A program made the position numbers and the translations under genes. Below are positions 18,398-26,876 of a stretch of 64,000 bases of DNA, piece by piece. The DNA is from Opitutia bacterium (lineage in GTDB: Bacteria > Verrucomicrobiota > Verrucomicrobiia > Opitutales > T3Sed10-336): positions 1-64,000 of the forward strand of contig PWMU01000034.1 of NCBI GenBank assembly GCA_003558065.1. The letters are read 5' to 3'. A model generated the notes under the pieces. It was not told the origin of the DNA and made no database searches. It saw nothing but the letters and a program-made list of their open reading frames with translations. Position 1 is the stretch's first letter. Each line of letters starts with the position of its first letter.

Positions 18398-19165
18398 TCA
18401 GGGAAGTTGATCCAGCTCCTCGTAAAACTGCATCAGCCGGGCCGGACTGGGATTGGCGCTGGAAATCCGGCTCGTCATCGGCCCCGGCGCGGTCCACCTG
18501 ACCGATCCGTCGCCAAAGAGGCGGTTGAATCCGCTCCCCTTGTGGGTTTCGTTGATGACCGACCCGCCGGAAATTCCACCGCCGGACCAGTCCTTCACTC
18601 CGACAAAATCGCTGTAGATGACGGCGTGCACGACTTCGATCTCCCCGCTCCTCGGCCGGTCAATATAACCGGTCAGCTTCCAATCGGCCGGACTGGTGCC
18701 CGAAATGGTCCGCGCGGGAAACGAGGACCGCTCACGCCGGCCGTTCGCGGTGATATTGATGGGCGAATGATACCCGATCGCTTCCCGGGCGTCGATTGCG
18801 CGCCCCGGACAGAAGAAAATCTCATCAGCATCCACATAGCCGTGCTCCAGGAGCAGCCCGAGGTTTCGGGCCTGCCCGCCGTACCACATCCAGTAAGTGG
18901 AAAACGGGGAGGCCGTGCGAAAAACAGGCGGAAGGTCTTCGTCATTTTCCGCCGCGTACATGTGCACCCCGATCCCCACCTGGCGCAAGTTGCTCGCGCA
19001 AACCGACCTTCGCGCAGAATCGCGCACCGCCCCGACGACCGGAATGAGGATCGCCGCGAGAATCCCGATAATCGCGATCACTGTCAGTAACTCGATCAGA
19101 GTAAAGCCGCAACCGGAAGTCCGTCGGGCGCTGGGGGCTCTTGAACCCGGGAGGAGATTGTTCAT
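18398..19165 (-). CDS. Pseudopilin-like protein with type IV prepilin N-terminus (module B)
   Basis: 255 residues. The prepilin motif is [20 protein letters not shown], with the canonical glycine before the cleavage site. The globular part has [20 protein letters not shown], a GYHSPINIT stretch and an H-x10-DG motif ([17 protein letters not shown]), and ends YEELDQL. It is clearly paralogous to the 8879-9628 protein along its length. First gene of module B; upstream lies the stop of the second LacI gene. Such proteins may be minor pseudopilins of a type II-like secretion system or surface sugar-binding subunits; no assembly genes lie beside it. Confidence 0.85.
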   Translation of the reverse strand: MNNLLPGSRAPSARRTSGCGFTLIELLTVIAIIGILAAILIPVVGAVRDSARRSVCASNLRQVGIGVHMYAAENDEDLPPVFRTASPFSTYWMWYGGQARNLGLLLEHGYVDADEIFFCPGRAIDAREAIGYHSPINITANGRRERSSFPARTISGTSPADWKLTGYIDRPRSGEIEVVHAVIYSDFVGVKDWSGGGISGGSVINETHKGSGFNRLFGDGSVRWTAPGPMTSRISSANPSPARLMQFYEELDQLP

Positions 19166-19277
19166 TTGCTGTAGGGGATTGAGGTTGGCCTGCCGGGCGC
19201 CCCGAGGCGTTCAGGAAAACCCGCAGCTTATGGCGTGAGGATGGGACGAGACGGGAAAGAGGTCAAGAGTGTTGTTT

Positions 19278-19335
19278 AATAAAAATAAAAAAAACCCCGA
19301 AAGAATTATATTTATCACCACCCCGTGCGGGGCTC
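19278..19335 (-). terminator. Possible terminator of the second LacI gene
   Basis: On the minus strand a small CCCC-GCAC-GGGG hairpin (near 19324-19335) is followed 20-odd bases later by CGGGG and a run of eight T (19289-19298). The position, just past the LacI stop at 19352, fits, but the best stem has either a short arm or a long loop. The AT-rich part could equally be promoter sequence for the module B pseudopilin. Confidence 0.35.
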
Positions 19336-19351
19336 TCCCGCAGATTCGCGC

Positions 19352-20449
19352 TCACCGGACCGTTTGGAATTCGGCCGACGCAGCGGCGGTGGAGCCCCTG
19401 GGAGTCAGAAGGGCGGGAAGCACCACGTCGGTAAAAACCTCGTCCGGAGTGCCGGTGGCCTCCAGCAGGATCCGGCCGGCCATGGCCCCCATTTCTTCCG
19501 GGTCGGTGAACGCCCCGGTCAGAGTCGGTTCCTCCTCGTCGCAGACCCGGGTGCCGTCGATCGCCGCCAGGCTGACTTCGCCGGGAACGGAAACCTGGCG
19601 GGAAAGCAGGAAGTTGGCCGCCCCCCGGGCCATCAGTCCGTTGTAGGCCACCCACGCCGTCGGCATGCGCTCGCGCTCGAATTTTTCCAGGAGCTGCCGG
19701 GCCGCGGACCGCCCCTCCATGCGGTCGCCTCCGTCAACCAGGGCTTCCGATTCCGGGCGGCAGGTGACCCCGTGGCGATCGACCGCGTCACGAAAGGCCG
19801 CGAGCCGCTGACGGTGGCGTTCGCGTTTCTTGTGCTCGCACAATCCGATCCAGGCGAACGAACGGTGGCCGAGCTCCACCAGGTGGCTCACCAGCAGGTC
19901 GGCCGCCTGGCTTTCGTTGTTGAGCACCGAGTGACAGGTCCCCGGATAACTGGCCGAGACGGTGACCACCCTGGGGAACAACCGGCGCAACCCCCTCAGG
20001 AAACCGAGGTCCACCTGCCCCATGACCACCACCCCGTGGAGCTGTTCGCGCATCGGGTTCAGGCTTTCCCATCCCTTTTCGGCCAGAGTATTTTCGGTCC
20101 CCAGAAAAAAGGAGGACAGCCCCCGCTCCTCCAGGAATGCGTGCAGGCCGTGCTGAACGTGACTGAAGAAATTGCTCTGGGTATAAAGCGTAAGCCGTGA
20201 GCGCAGAATGAAGCCGACCAGGGACCGCCGCGGCGAACTTCCCTCGCCGCGCATTCTCATCCCCTTCGGCCGGTAACCGACGCCCACCGCGTAATCCCAG
20301 ATCCGGCGATAAGTCTCCCGGGCGATTCCCTTGCTCCGCCCGTTCAGAACCATGGACACCAGCGCCTGGGAAACACCCAGCTCCCGAGCGATTCGCTGCT
20401 GCGACACCCGCCCCTGACGGTCGTTTTCGGAACTCGATTTCCCGTTCAT
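19352..20449 (-). CDS. LacI-family transcriptional regulator (second)
   Basis: 365 residues. The helix-turn-helix is RVSQQRIARELGVSQALVSM with the hinge region VGYRPKGMRM, preceded by a 13-residue polar extension. The sensing domain (about 75-345) includes FFLGTENTLAEKGWESL and HLVELGHRSFAWIGL. It is divergent from the beta-helix lipoprotein gene at 20615 and lies upstream of, and in the same direction as, the module B pseudopilin, so it may control either side. It is only distantly related to the LacI protein at 9690, and its DNA-binding helix (SQALVSMVLNG) differs, so a different operator is expected; the shared 165-bp upstream gap is strikingly AT-rich. Confidence 0.9.
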   Translation of the reverse strand: MNGKSSSENDRQGRVSQQRIARELGVSQALVSMVLNGRSKGIARETYRRIWDYAVGVGYRPKGMRMRGEGSSPRRSLVGFILRSRLTLYTQSNFFSHVQHGLHAFLEERGLSSFFLGTENTLAEKGWESLNPMREQLHGVVVMGQVDLGFLRGLRRLFPRVVTVSASYPGTCHSVLNNESQAADLLVSHLVELGHRSFAWIGLCEHKKRERHRQRLAAFRDAVDRHGVTCRPESEALVDGGDRMEGRSAARQLLEKFERERMPTAWVAYNGLMARGAANFLLSRQVSVPGEVSLAAIDGTRVCDEEEPTLTGAFTDPEEMGAMAGRILLEATGTPDEVFTDVVLPALLTPRGSTAAASAEFQTVR

Positions 20450-20531
20450 CCGTCCCTATTAAGGATGCTGGCGGCCCTCAACTCAAGCTTTCATTTATAA
20501 TTTTAATATTAATAAATCCGCATTGACCCAA

Positions 20532-20560
20532 TCACCATCCTTAAACACCTTTCTTATAAT
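20532..20560 (+). promoter_or_regulatory. Candidate promoter of the beta-helix lipoprotein gene
   Basis: A perfect TATAAT lies at 20555-20560, 54 bp upstream of the ATG, in an AT-rich stretch that is unusual for this genome. The -35 at the right distance is poor, so activation or a different sigma factor is possible. Confidence 0.35.
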
Positions 20561-20576
20561 CATCATCATTTCCCTT

Positions 20577-20596
20577 GACACCGATTTTCCGGTGTC
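20577..20596. promoter_or_regulatory. Inverted repeat in the leader of the beta-helix gene
   Basis: GACACCG and CGGTGTC form perfect 7-bp arms around six bases, between the proposed -10 and the start at 20615. It could be an operator for the divergent LacI protein or an RNA hairpin in the 5' leader. Confidence 0.45.
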
Positions 20597-20614
20597 GAAG
20601 AACCGTGGATCAAC

Positions 20615-22210
20615 ATGAAACCTATGGCCCGAATCCCCTTTCTTCAGTCCGTGCCCCTCGCTTTCGCCGCGGCCTTTCTTTTCTCCGCGGGATGTGCTTT
20701 CAGCAATCCCGCGGCGTCGAACCTCCCGACCAGCCGCCTGGTGTATCCGGGGGAGGACGGGAAACTGGTTTACGAACCGGTCGGCGAGCGCGGGGACCGG
20801 ATTCCCGATTTTTCGCACAGCGGCTACCGGGGCGGCGGGAAAGCGCTCCCGGAGGTCGCGGCGGCGGCCACGGTCGCGCCCGGGGGCGACGGGGGCGACG
20901 ACACCGCCCGCGTCCAGGCTGCGATCGACGAGGTGGCGGAACGCGAGCCCGGTGCCAACGGCTACCGCGGCGCGGTACTCCTGGAGCCGGGAACTTACCG
21001 CATCCACGGCCAACTGCAGGTCGACACCGGGGGCGTGGTGCTGCGCGGCTCCGGCCGCGGCGACGGAGGAACGGTGCTGCTGGGGATCGGCGAGGAATCC
21101 CGGCCGATCGTCCGTTTTCAATCGCCCGACAACAAGAACCGCGACGCCGGCAGCCGGCAGGCGGTGACCGAGGCTTACGTACCGCTGGGAAGCGACCGGC
21201 TCACCGTGGAAGACGCTTCCGGGTTCTCCGTCGGCGATACGGTGGACGTCGTGCGCAAGGGGAACGCGGCATGGATTTCCCACCTGGGCATGGACGCCAT
21301 CACGCCCCGCCCCTCGAACCCGGACGCGACCCGGAACTGGGGGCCCTTCGATCTTGCTTTCGACCGCATCGTCACGGCGGTGGAAGGGAACCGGATCACC
21401 CTGGATGCGCCCATCGGCATGGCGATCGACGAGCGCTGGGGAGGCGGAGCCGTCCACCGGTACGAGGAACGGAGAATCGCCCACGTCGGGATCGAGAACC
21501 TGAGCCTCGTGTCAGATCCCGCGCACGAGACCGATGAAAACCACCGGGGGCGGGGCGTACAGTTCGACCGGATCACCAACGGCTGGGCGCGCGACCTGAC
21601 GTTCCGCAAGCTTTCGCACGCCGCGGTCAGTGTCACCGGCAACAGCAAGTGGATCACGGTCAGGGATTGCGAGTACCTGGAACCCGCCTCGGAAATCCGC
21701 GGGGGCCGCCGGGCGGTTTACGCGGTCTCGTCGGGACAACTGGTGCTGGTCTACCGCTGCGAAGCGGATGAAGGGCGCCACTCATTTCATGTCGGCTCCC
21801 GCACCGCCGGGCCCAACGCGTTTGTGGAAGGGAAGGCCACCAACACTCACGGCAAATCCGGGCCGCATCACCGCTGGTCGGTGAGCACCCTGTACGACAG
21901 CATGGACGGTGGCGAGTACCGGGCCGAAGACCGGCAATGGTACGGGACCGGCCACGGTTGGGCCGGGGTCAACGTCGTCTTCTGGAATTGCCGGGGAAAA
22001 CTCTTCATTCAGGACCCCCCGACCGCCTGGAACTTCGCGATCGGGTTCGTCGGAGAAAAAACGGGGCCCAGTCATGACTTCACCGGCCATGACTGGGGCT
22101 ACGTGGAGCATTTCGGCGAGCACGTCACGCCCGGCAGTCTCTACTTTGCGCAACTCGAGGATCGGTTGGGCGCTGAAGCGGTTGAAGCGGTGCGCGGCGA
22201 GCCTGAGTGA
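20615..22210 (+). CDS. Right-handed beta-helix lipoprotein, pectate-lyase-superfamily-like
   Basis: 531 residues. A lipoprotein signal with lipobox FSAGC (cysteine near residue 27) is followed by a beta-helix fold. The start of the helix is recognisable as a Pectate_lyase_3-like region (DDTARVQAAIDEV ... GAVLLEPGTYRIHGQLQVD, about 88-145), and later coils carry repeated short strands such as SKWITVRDCEYLEP and LVLVYRCEADEGRHSFHVGS. Members of this superfamily include lyases and hydrolases acting on uronic-acid polymers; the activity here is unknown. The gene is divergent from the second LacI gene, which probably regulates it, and convergent with the cytochrome gene at 22258. No ribosome-binding site is visible before the ATG. 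Confidence 0.65.
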   Translation: MKPMARIPFLQSVPLAFAAAFLFSAGCAFSNPAASNLPTSRLVYPGEDGKLVYEPVGERGDRIPDFSHSGYRGGGKALPEVAAAATVAPGGDGGDDTARVQAAIDEVAEREPGANGYRGAVLLEPGTYRIHGQLQVDTGGVVLRGSGRGDGGTVLLGIGEESRPIVRFQSPDNKNRDAGSRQAVTEAYVPLGSDRLTVEDASGFSVGDTVDVVRKGNAAWISHLGMDAITPRPSNPDATRNWGPFDLAFDRIVTAVEGNRITLDAPIGMAIDERWGGGAVHRYEERRIAHVGIENLSLVSDPAHETDENHRGRGVQFDRITNGWARDLTFRKLSHAAVSVTGNSKWITVRDCEYLEPASEIRGGRRAVYAVSSGQLVLVYRCEADEGRHSFHVGSRTAGPNAFVEGKATNTHGKSGPHHRWSVSTLYDSMDGGEYRAEDRQWYGTGHGWAGVNVVFWNCRGKLFIQDPPTAWNFAIGFVGEKTGPSHDFTGHDWGYVEHFGEHVTPGSLYFAQLEDRLGAEAVEAVRGEPE

Positions 22211-22257
22211 GACGCCACGTTGCTCGCTCCGAAGGCCGGGTACTCCGGAATCTCAAT

Positions 22258-24960
22258 CTATTGCAATAACCGCCGCAGCTCCTCCTCGGTCCAAAGGTCC
22301 TCCCTGTCGCCGCTTTCCTCGCGTATCCGGCGCACGTCGGAGGCGTCGACCAGGTTCTCGTCGTGCCAGCGGACCCGGATATAACTGAGAATGGCGGCAA
22401 TCTCGTCGTCGTCCATCCACTCGAAGGGCGTCATGATGCCCCGGTTTCCCTCCTTGCCGTGCAGGACGATCCGGACCAGCGCTTCGGGCGAGCCATCGGC
22501 CCAATCCGAATCGCGCATGGCCGGGGCGACGCCGCCGGACTGGTGGCAGGTGTAGCAGTTGGTTTCGAAGGCCGTTCTGCCCGCCTCGAACCATACCGGC
22601 AGCTCCCCCTCGACGTCCTCTTCAAGCCATCGGTCGACCTCCTCCTCCATCACGGCCTCGGTCCTGACCCGCCTCGCGGGTTCGTCGCCTTCCCTTAACA
22701 CATGGATCGTGTGGTAAACGGCGTTCTCCTCCTCGTGCCCGTCGGCGAACCTGAGGTCGTAGGCGACCATCTGCTGCATGACCGGCATGATGTCCGGGAT
22801 TTCGATAAAGAGGGTTTTGGCATCGCCGGAAAGCGACGCCCCGGTCACTTCGACCGGATCCCGTCCCTCCTGTCCGGGATTGCGCACCGACATTTCGGGA
22901 GACCCGTAGGCGTGCGAATAGATGTATTCCCACCGCTCGACCTCGTAGCGATCAAGCTCGTCCACGACAGCACGGTCAAGGGGCTCTGAAAACGTGATCG
23001 AAACTCCTTCCGGCGTCACCCCGAACCCGGTGGGCAGGTAATCCGCCCCGCCGGCGTAACGCACGCGGTCGAGATTGCCGTCGTGCCGGGCCGAGGTTCC
23101 CCATCCCCGCAAGCCCGCCACGTAAAGCTGGCCGTCCCCGGGATTCACCCGGGCGCGGATCAATCCGGAAGTGAACGCGAGGGGAAACCGCACGACACCG
23201 CCCTGCATGACGTCACCGATTTCCTGGGTCAACACCGCGAACAGAGCCTGACGCCCGTAGGAGCCTAGAATCCAGTTTCCGTATTGAGGACCCCAGCGAT
23301 CGTCGCCGGCAAAGTGCATCGCCCCGGAAGAATTATTGACCCCGTGCGGCACCCAGCACACCGGGGGCTCGAACTCCCCGAAGGGCAGATCCTCTCCCCC
23401 GTGCGGACGATACCCGTAGAACTTCCCCCGTTGGAGCCGGTCGATCCGTTCGGTGGGAACCAGGTTTCCCTGCTGGTCGGCCGAAAGGACGGTGTCGTCG
23501 GGCCCGATGCCGAGGGAGTTGGCTCCGCGAATGCCGTTGGCAAAGACCTCGCGCTCATTCCCGTCGGGCGAAACACGGATCAGCGCCCCGTGCTGCGGGA
23601 CGTCGCCCGGTACGCGGTTGCCGTTCTTAAAGAAGTAAAAGTAGCCGGCGGAATCGACTTCCAGGGTCAGGGTGTGAGCCCGCGGATGAAGCGGCCCGTC
23701 GTTGTTGAAATTTTCGTAGAAATCCGCCTCCCCGTTCCCGTTGAGGTCGTGGAGCCGCGTCAACTGGCCGCGCTCGGTGACGTAAATGCCACCGTCCACG
23801 ACCGCGACGCCCATGGCGTAGAACAGCCCGGAGGCAAACCGCCGCCAGGTGACGTTCTCCAGGGAGTCGTCGATGCCGGAGACGATCCAGACGTCCCCGT
23901 TCCAGGTGGAGAGGACGGCGCGGGTCCCGCACTCGAAGAAGTCCAGGCCGGCCGGCCGCATCCAGCTTCCCCAGGGGTTGTCTTCGGGCAGCGGAATCCG
24001 GTCGACGACGTAACCGGTGTCACCTTCGGCCACCGTTCCCTTGACCGCGACCTCCTCGTTCCAGCGAGCCGGGCCTCCGCGGGTCATTTTTGAAAAATCC
24101 GGCAGCTCCCGCTCCGCAATCGACCCGGGGACATTCCGGTAAGCCTCGGAACCGGCCGAACTCATTTCAAAGATCACGATCCGAAACCCGCGTGTGTCGT
24201 CCGAAGGCGGCAGATGCAGTTCGATACGATCGCCGTTCGTCGTCAATCGCGCCTCCCCGGGAGCACCGACCAGCCGCACCGCCACCGCCCCTTCGCCGGT
24301 ATCCAGCACGAGGCCATGCGCGTCGGAGCGGGCGAGCGACCAGGCCTCGCGTTTCTCGCCAAGGTAAGCCCGCATCTCCTCATCCACCCCCTCAATCCGC
24401 AGCGTCCGCATGAAAGCGAGGGTTTCGCCTTCGTGTACGGCTTCAGGCAACTCCAACACCTTCGTTTCGCCCACGCTGTATTCCAGCACCACCTGGTTCC
24501 CGTGCCGGTAGTACCCCCGGTAATGCGCCCAGTCGCGGGGGAGATTCCCGTAGCGGCCGTCCCGGGGACCGTCGAAACGCCCGTCCTTCGCCCAACCCGC
24601 GAGTTCGGAAGCCCCCCAGACTTGCCTCCCCTCGACAGCGGCGGTGTCGGACCCCTTGTAACTGGTACGGTCGGTACGCGAGATGTCGACCCAGCCGTCC
24701 ACCGTGGCGGCGGCAAATCGGAGCAGGTCGGTGTCGAAGATCAGGGCCGCATCATGATCCAGGCGAATGGCCAGCCCCTTGCGCACCAGATTATTTTCGG
24801 GCCAGTCCGTCCTGACCATATGGCCGATAACCGGTCCGTAGTCCATCGCCTCGTAGGAACCGGGCTTCGCCTCCTCGGCGGTCGCTTTCAAAGTGGACAA
24901 TAACAGGATTCCGATAAATGGAATCCAACAGAAGGGATAATGAATGCCGCGTCTCTCCAT
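22258..24960 (-). CDS. Secreted DUF6797 - dehydrogenase-like propeller - cytochrome c protein
   Basis: 900 residues. A signal peptide (FCWIPFIGILLLSTLKATAE) leads directly to the DUF6797-type domain (MDYGPVIGHMVRTDWPENN, about 40-270), then the propeller (about 320-680, with HDLNGNGEADFYENFN and GIRGANSLGIGPDD), an Ig-like strand region, and a C-terminal c-type cytochrome (heme motif CYTCH near 803; IMTPFEWMDDDEIAAILSYI). It is a close paralog of the 426-3725 protein but lacks the LamG domain. Predicted to oxidise a sugar or sugar derivative outside the cytoplasmic membrane and pass electrons to a respiratory cytochrome; that is inferred from the family. A weak LacI-type half-palindrome lies about 70 bp upstream. 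Confidence 0.8.
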   Translation of the reverse strand: MERRGIHYPFCWIPFIGILLLSTLKATAEEAKPGSYEAMDYGPVIGHMVRTDWPENNLVRKGLAIRLDHDAALIFDTDLLRFAAATVDGWVDISRTDRTSYKGSDTAAVEGRQVWGASELAGWAKDGRFDGPRDGRYGNLPRDWAHYRGYYRHGNQVVLEYSVGETKVLELPEAVHEGETLAFMRTLRIEGVDEEMRAYLGEKREAWSLARSDAHGLVLDTGEGAVAVRLVGAPGEARLTTNGDRIELHLPPSDDTRGFRIVIFEMSSAGSEAYRNVPGSIAERELPDFSKMTRGGPARWNEEVAVKGTVAEGDTGYVVDRIPLPEDNPWGSWMRPAGLDFFECGTRAVLSTWNGDVWIVSGIDDSLENVTWRRFASGLFYAMGVAVVDGGIYVTERGQLTRLHDLNGNGEADFYENFNNDGPLHPRAHTLTLEVDSAGYFYFFKNGNRVPGDVPQHGALIRVSPDGNEREVFANGIRGANSLGIGPDDTVLSADQQGNLVPTERIDRLQRGKFYGYRPHGGEDLPFGEFEPPVCWVPHGVNNSSGAMHFAGDDRWGPQYGNWILGSYGRQALFAVLTQEIGDVMQGGVVRFPLAFTSGLIRARVNPGDGQLYVAGLRGWGTSARHDGNLDRVRYAGGADYLPTGFGVTPEGVSITFSEPLDRAVVDELDRYEVERWEYIYSHAYGSPEMSVRNPGQEGRDPVEVTGASLSGDAKTLFIEIPDIMPVMQQMVAYDLRFADGHEEENAVYHTIHVLREGDEPARRVRTEAVMEEEVDRWLEEDVEGELPVWFEAGRTAFETNCYTCHQSGGVAPAMRDSDWADGSPEALVRIVLHGKEGNRGIMTPFEWMDDDEIAAILSYIRVRWHDENLVDASDVRRIREESGDREDLWTEEELRRLLQ

Positions 24961-25027
24961 AAAAACTCAACAATCTCTACAGTTTCCGGCAAAGGGCAAG
25001 CGCGAGTTCGACCGGGCGGCGGAGATC

Positions 25028-25038
25028 GCAACAGGTTG
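25028..25038. promoter_or_regulatory. Weak third LacI-type site
   Basis: GCAACAGGTTG shares GCAACNGGTTG with the repeat at 9676-9691, but the outer bases are not symmetric. It lies 68 bp upstream of the cytochrome gene starting at 24960 and 92 bp upstream of the divergent hydrolase. Confidence 0.3.
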
Positions 25039-25129
25039 GCCGCACCCGCTCAGGGCCGTGCCGGTCGGAAGATGGAGTCCTAAAAGAGATTTTGAAAACA
25101 AGGCGGCGCTTCATTTAAAATTCGTCATC

Positions 25130-25945
25130 ATGTCCTTGCGCCATTCCCTGGTCGCATTGATTCTGATCGGCACAGCCCTCATGCTCACTGCCTGCCAGAA
25201 TCAGTTCGTCTATTATCCCGAAAAAGGTTCGCGGAAAGAACTGGAATCGTTGGCCAGAAACGCCGGGATAGTCCCTTGGGAGGACGCGGAAGGGCGCTAC
25301 CTCGGGTGGAAGACCGAACACCCGGAACCGCCGCCCAACCGGATTGTATTCTTCCACGGCAACGCGGGACACGCCCTTCACCGGACCTATTTTGCCGACG
25401 GTTTCCGGGCGCTGGACAAAGGCTCCCTCTGGGAGGTCCACCTGTTCGAATACCCCGGCTACGGCGCCCGGGAAGGCAAGCCCGGCGAACGCTCGTTCCA
25501 GGAGGCTTCCGTCGCGGCCTTCCGCGAACTGAAGGCCGACGACGACCGCCCGGTGTTTCTGGCGGGCGAATCGATCGGCTCCGGCCCGGCTACGCACGTA
25601 GCCGGATGTTTTCCCGGGGAGGTGGCCGGTATCTTTCTGATCACGCCCTTCACCAACCTCGCCGACGTTGGACGGCACCATATAGGTCGGGCGCTGGTCG
25701 CTCTGTTCCTGCGTGACCGCTACGACAACGAAGCGGCATTACAGGACTACTCCGGACCAGTCGCGTTTCTGCTGGCTGGACGGGACGAGGTGGTGCCGCC
25801 GCTCCTCGGAGAAAAACTCTACGAGGGCTACCCGGGCCCGAAAAAACTCTGGATACAGAAACAGGCCGGCCACAACACCCTGGATTACGACCCGCGGGCT
25901 GAATGGTGGAGGGAAGTCTCGGACTTTCTCCTGGAGGGGGGCTAG
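25130..25945 (+). CDS. Alpha/beta hydrolase lipoprotein (BEM46-like)
   Basis: 271 residues from the ATG at 25130, which begins a lipoprotein signal with lipobox LTAC (cysteine 22). Alpha/beta-hydrolase features: oxyanion motif FFHGNAG (about 74-80), nucleophile elbow GESIG with serine 148, aspartate 219 in AGRDEVVP, and histidine 248 in AGHNT. This layout fits BEM46/YfhR-type serine hydrolases; the substrate is unknown, though an esterase removing acyl groups would suit the neighbouring polysaccharide genes. A longer frame from 24944 would run antisense into the start of the cytochrome gene and has no signal, so it is not used. The stop codon lies within the left arm of an inverted-repeat element. 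Confidence 0.8.
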   Translation: MSLRHSLVALILIGTALMLTACQNQFVYYPEKGSRKELESLARNAGIVPWEDAEGRYLGWKTEHPEPPPNRIVFFHGNAGHALHRTYFADGFRALDKGSLWEVHLFEYPGYGAREGKPGERSFQEASVAAFRELKADDDRPVFLAGESIGSGPATHVAGCFPGEVAGIFLITPFTNLADVGRHHIGRALVALFLRDRYDNEAALQDYSGPVAFLLAGRDEVVPPLLGEKLYEGYPGPKKLWIQKQAGHNTLDYDPRAEWWREVSDFLLEGG

Positions 25946-26092
25946 CAGGAATGCCACTCGGTTAAGGGCACTCGTCGTAGCGACGCCTGCAAAGGCGTCG
26001 ACCCGGGCGCGCCCCGTACGCCTCTCGTTTCGAATCTTCAGCGGAAGATTCGCTACAGGAAACGACCTTAACCGAGTGCCATTCGGGCTAGC
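25941..26092. mobile_element. MITE/BIME-like element with two GTAG-footed hairpins
   Basis: The ends, 25941-25967 and 26066-26092, are inverted repeats matching at 24 of 27 positions and both bounded by GCTAGC. Inside, GTAG at 25977 precedes the hairpin CGACGCCT/AGGCGTCG (25981-26000), and CTAC at 26053 (GTAG on the other strand) follows the hairpin CGAATCTTC/GAAGATTCG (26031-26052). GTAG before an imperfect hairpin is the mark of REP sequences moved by Y1/RAYT transposases. No transposase is encoded here. Confidence 0.65.
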
Positions 26093-26095
26093 GGC

Positions 26096-26115
26096 CTGTC
26101 GGGCTTCGCCGACAG
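26096..26115. other. Hairpin near the TauE/SafE stop
   Basis: CTGTCGG and CCGACAG form a 7-bp stem with a six-base loop, five bases beyond the stop of the minus-strand exporter. There is no T-run, so it is at best a weak 3' stabiliser. Confidence 0.4.
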
Positions 26116-26120
26116 CCTGC

Positions 26121-26876
26121 TCACCACAACAGCCGGATCCCCGCAAGCGTGGTGAAGAAAAGCGCGATGTTCTCGAAGAGTTTCTGCGAGATTCGCCCCA
26201 TGAGAAAACGTCCCAGCGCGGCCCCGATCAAGACCCCGGGCACGAGTTGCAGGTCGAGGAGGAGCGATTGAGAATTGATGATGCCGAGGTCCACTCCGAA
26301 CGGCACCTTGAACAGATTGAGGCACAGAAAATACACCGCTCCGGTTCCCAGAAATTCCCTCTTCGGAAGTTTCATGGACAGCAGGTACAGGATCATGATC
26401 GGTCCGGCAGCGTTCGACACCATCGTCGTAAAACCCGCCAGCGCCCCCATCAAGACGGGGTACCAGAGAGGAAACCGGCGGGTTTCGTCCACAATCTCCC
26501 CTCCCCGGCTCTCCCGGTAACGTTTCCACAGCTGAAAACAACAGAGCCCGAGCAGAATCACTCCGATGATCCGCGCAATCGTATCGTCGGTGACGCGATC
26601 CATCGTCAGGTAGCCGATCACCACTCCGATCGCGGCCGACGGAAAGAGGCGGAAGAGATGGAACCACTGCGCGTGCTTGCGGTAGAGAAAGAGAGCTACA
26701 ATATCGCCGCAGATCAGCAGCGGCAATACGACCCCCACCGAAACCTTTCCCGGCAGGACCAGCGCGAACAGGGCCACGAACAGGATCCCCACCCCGGCGA
26801 TGCCGGTCTTGGCGAGCCCGATGATCATCGCCCCCAGAAACATCGCCCCCCACTGCCACAGTTCGACCTCGTACAT
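26121..26876 (-). CDS. TauE/SafE-family membrane exporter
   Basis: 251 residues with about seven to eight membrane segments. The first, GAMFLGAMIIGLAKTGIAGV, carries the GLxKTGxxG motif of the TauE/SafE family (DUF81). A second family repeat appears in the middle: LMGALAGFTTMVSNAAGPIM with the NAAGP signature. Family members export sulfite, sulfoacetate or related organic anions. A link to sulfated polysaccharide breakdown is possible but no sulfatase is present in the window. The ATG at 26876 begins right before the first helix. It is transcribed away from the pseudopilin gene at 27202. Confidence 0.85.
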   Translation of the reverse strand: MYEVELWQWGAMFLGAMIIGLAKTGIAGVGILFVALFALVLPGKVSVGVVLPLLICGDIVALFLYRKHAQWFHLFRLFPSAAIGVVIGYLTMDRVTDDTIARIIGVILLGLCCFQLWKRYRESRGGEIVDETRRFPLWYPVLMGALAGFTTMVSNAAGPIMILYLLSMKLPKREFLGTGAVYFLCLNLFKVPFGVDLGIINSQSLLLDLQLVPGVLIGAALGRFLMGRISQKLFENIALFFTTLAGIRLLW

